Below, one piece after another: positions 5,364-5,692 of a DNA stretch of 5,692 nucleotides. The notes beneath the pieces were generated by a model. That model did not search any database, was not told where the DNA came from, and saw only the letters and a program-made list of their open reading frames with translations. Origin of the DNA: Anaerolineales bacterium UBA3071 (GTDB taxonomy: Bacteria > Chloroflexota > Anaerolineae > UBA3071); assembly GCA_002366755.1 (NCBI GenBank), contig DFBV01000040.1, forward strand, positions 1-5,692. Direction: 5' to 3'. A program made the translations under genes and the position numbers. Position 1 is the first letter of the stretch. The number at the start of each line of letters is the position of its first letter.

Positions 5364-5639
5364 ATGCCACAAGTTGAGATTAGAGTGAAGGGGCGGATTG
5401 ACGAGCATTGGTCGGATTGGCTCGAGGGCTTGACGATCACGCACATCGAGCGGAACGAAACAATTCTGACCGGCCCCATCGTTGACCAGTCGGCCCTATA
5501 CGGGCTGCTGACAAAATTGCGAGACCTGGGCCTGCCACTGCTGGCAGTCCACTGCGAAGGGATGGATGATTGGGAAACAGGGCCTGTAGGTCAGAATGCC
5601 TGGCCTGGCCTTGATCCCTCTAACGGCCAATCGGAATGA
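5364..5639 (+). CDS. 91-residue conserved-looking hypothetical protein
   Basis: The ATG at 5364 follows AGGAGA (5352-5357) with a 6-nt gap. The protein is soluble with no signal peptide. It reads as a compact alpha/beta fold: an N-terminal strand (VEIRVKG, 4-10), the signature HWSDWLEGLTITH (15-27), a strand (ETILTGPI, 32-39), then DQSALYGLLTKLRDLGLPLL (41-60), which looks like a helix leading into a strand. After about residue 66 the acidic tail looks disordered. I recall similar small proteins with the W-x-x-WLEGLTI and ALxGLLxKxRDLGLPL pattern recurring in Chloroflexota, always without a function. It lies between the membrane protein and a downstream gene whose start is only 28 nt after its stop, so the three are probably one operon. 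No function is proposed. Confidence 0.85.
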   Translation: MPQVEIRVKGRIDEHWSDWLEGLTITHIERNETILTGPIVDQSALYGLLTKLRDLGLPLLAVHCEGMDDWETGPVGQNAWPGLDPSNGQSE

Positions 5640-5667
5640 ATGGCACACACAGAAAGGAGAACACCCG

Positions 5668-5692
5668 ATGCCTAACATTCTAGAAGTAGACA
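5668..5692 (+). CDS. Start of a further gene, cut by the window edge
   Basis: The ATG at 5668 follows a good Shine-Dalgarno AAAGGAGA (5653-5660) with a 7-nt gap, 28 nt after the preceding stop. Only eight codons are visible, reading MPNILEVD. This resembles the N-terminus of many ABC-transporter ATP-binding proteins (an xxILEVxNLxK pattern), which would make the upstream membrane protein a possible partner. Eight residues cannot establish that. The gene call is fairly safe because of the ribosome binding site; the product is a guess. Confidence 0.55.

Overview
The window looks like chromosomal DNA from a member of the Chloroflexota, most likely an Anaerolineae-type bacterium. This is an inference from gene content: a nucleoside kinase fused to threonyl-tRNA-synthetase-like domains, a large MalT/LAL-type LuxR regulator, a 91-residue orphan protein of a kind I associate with that phylum, and the small palindromic and heptameric repeats. 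The DNA is GC-rich and no gene gives a definitive species assignment.

Layout. Positions 1-1530 (minus strand) hold the N-terminal 510 residues of a uridine-kinase-like protein whose C-terminus lies beyond the left edge. A 198-bp divergent control region (1531-1728) has a good sigma70-type promoter on each strand and an inverted repeat between them. The kinase promoter sits so close to its ATG that the mRNA is probably leaderless. Positions 1729-4449 (plus) encode a 906-residue STAND ATPase / helical-repeat / LuxR-HTH regulator. It carries two in-frame repeat insertions: a 51-bp double-hairpin element next to the Walker A region and a stretch of GATTnnn heptads just before the C-terminal linker. 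The 255-bp gap 4450-4704 holds a ten-unit heptad array, three 11-bp direct repeats with an inverted fourth copy, a promoter, and a perfect 9-bp-stem hairpin in the predicted 5' leader. Then follow, all on the plus strand, a 192-residue six-helix membrane protein (4705-5283), a 91-residue soluble protein (5364-5639), and the first eight codons of a further gene (5668 onward).

How it may work together. The regulator is flanked by two control regions that both carry the same 23-bp dyad GGTCA-N13-TGACC (1569-1591 and 4642-4664). I saw no other perfect copy in the window. The GGGTGA hexamer is also concentrated in both regions. A simple hypothesis is that one regulator, possibly the LAL protein itself, controls the divergent kinase/regulator pair and the downstream membrane-protein operon. 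The functions of the membrane protein and the 91-residue protein are not recognised. No RNA genes, CRISPR arrays, insertion sequences or convincing intrinsic terminators were seen.
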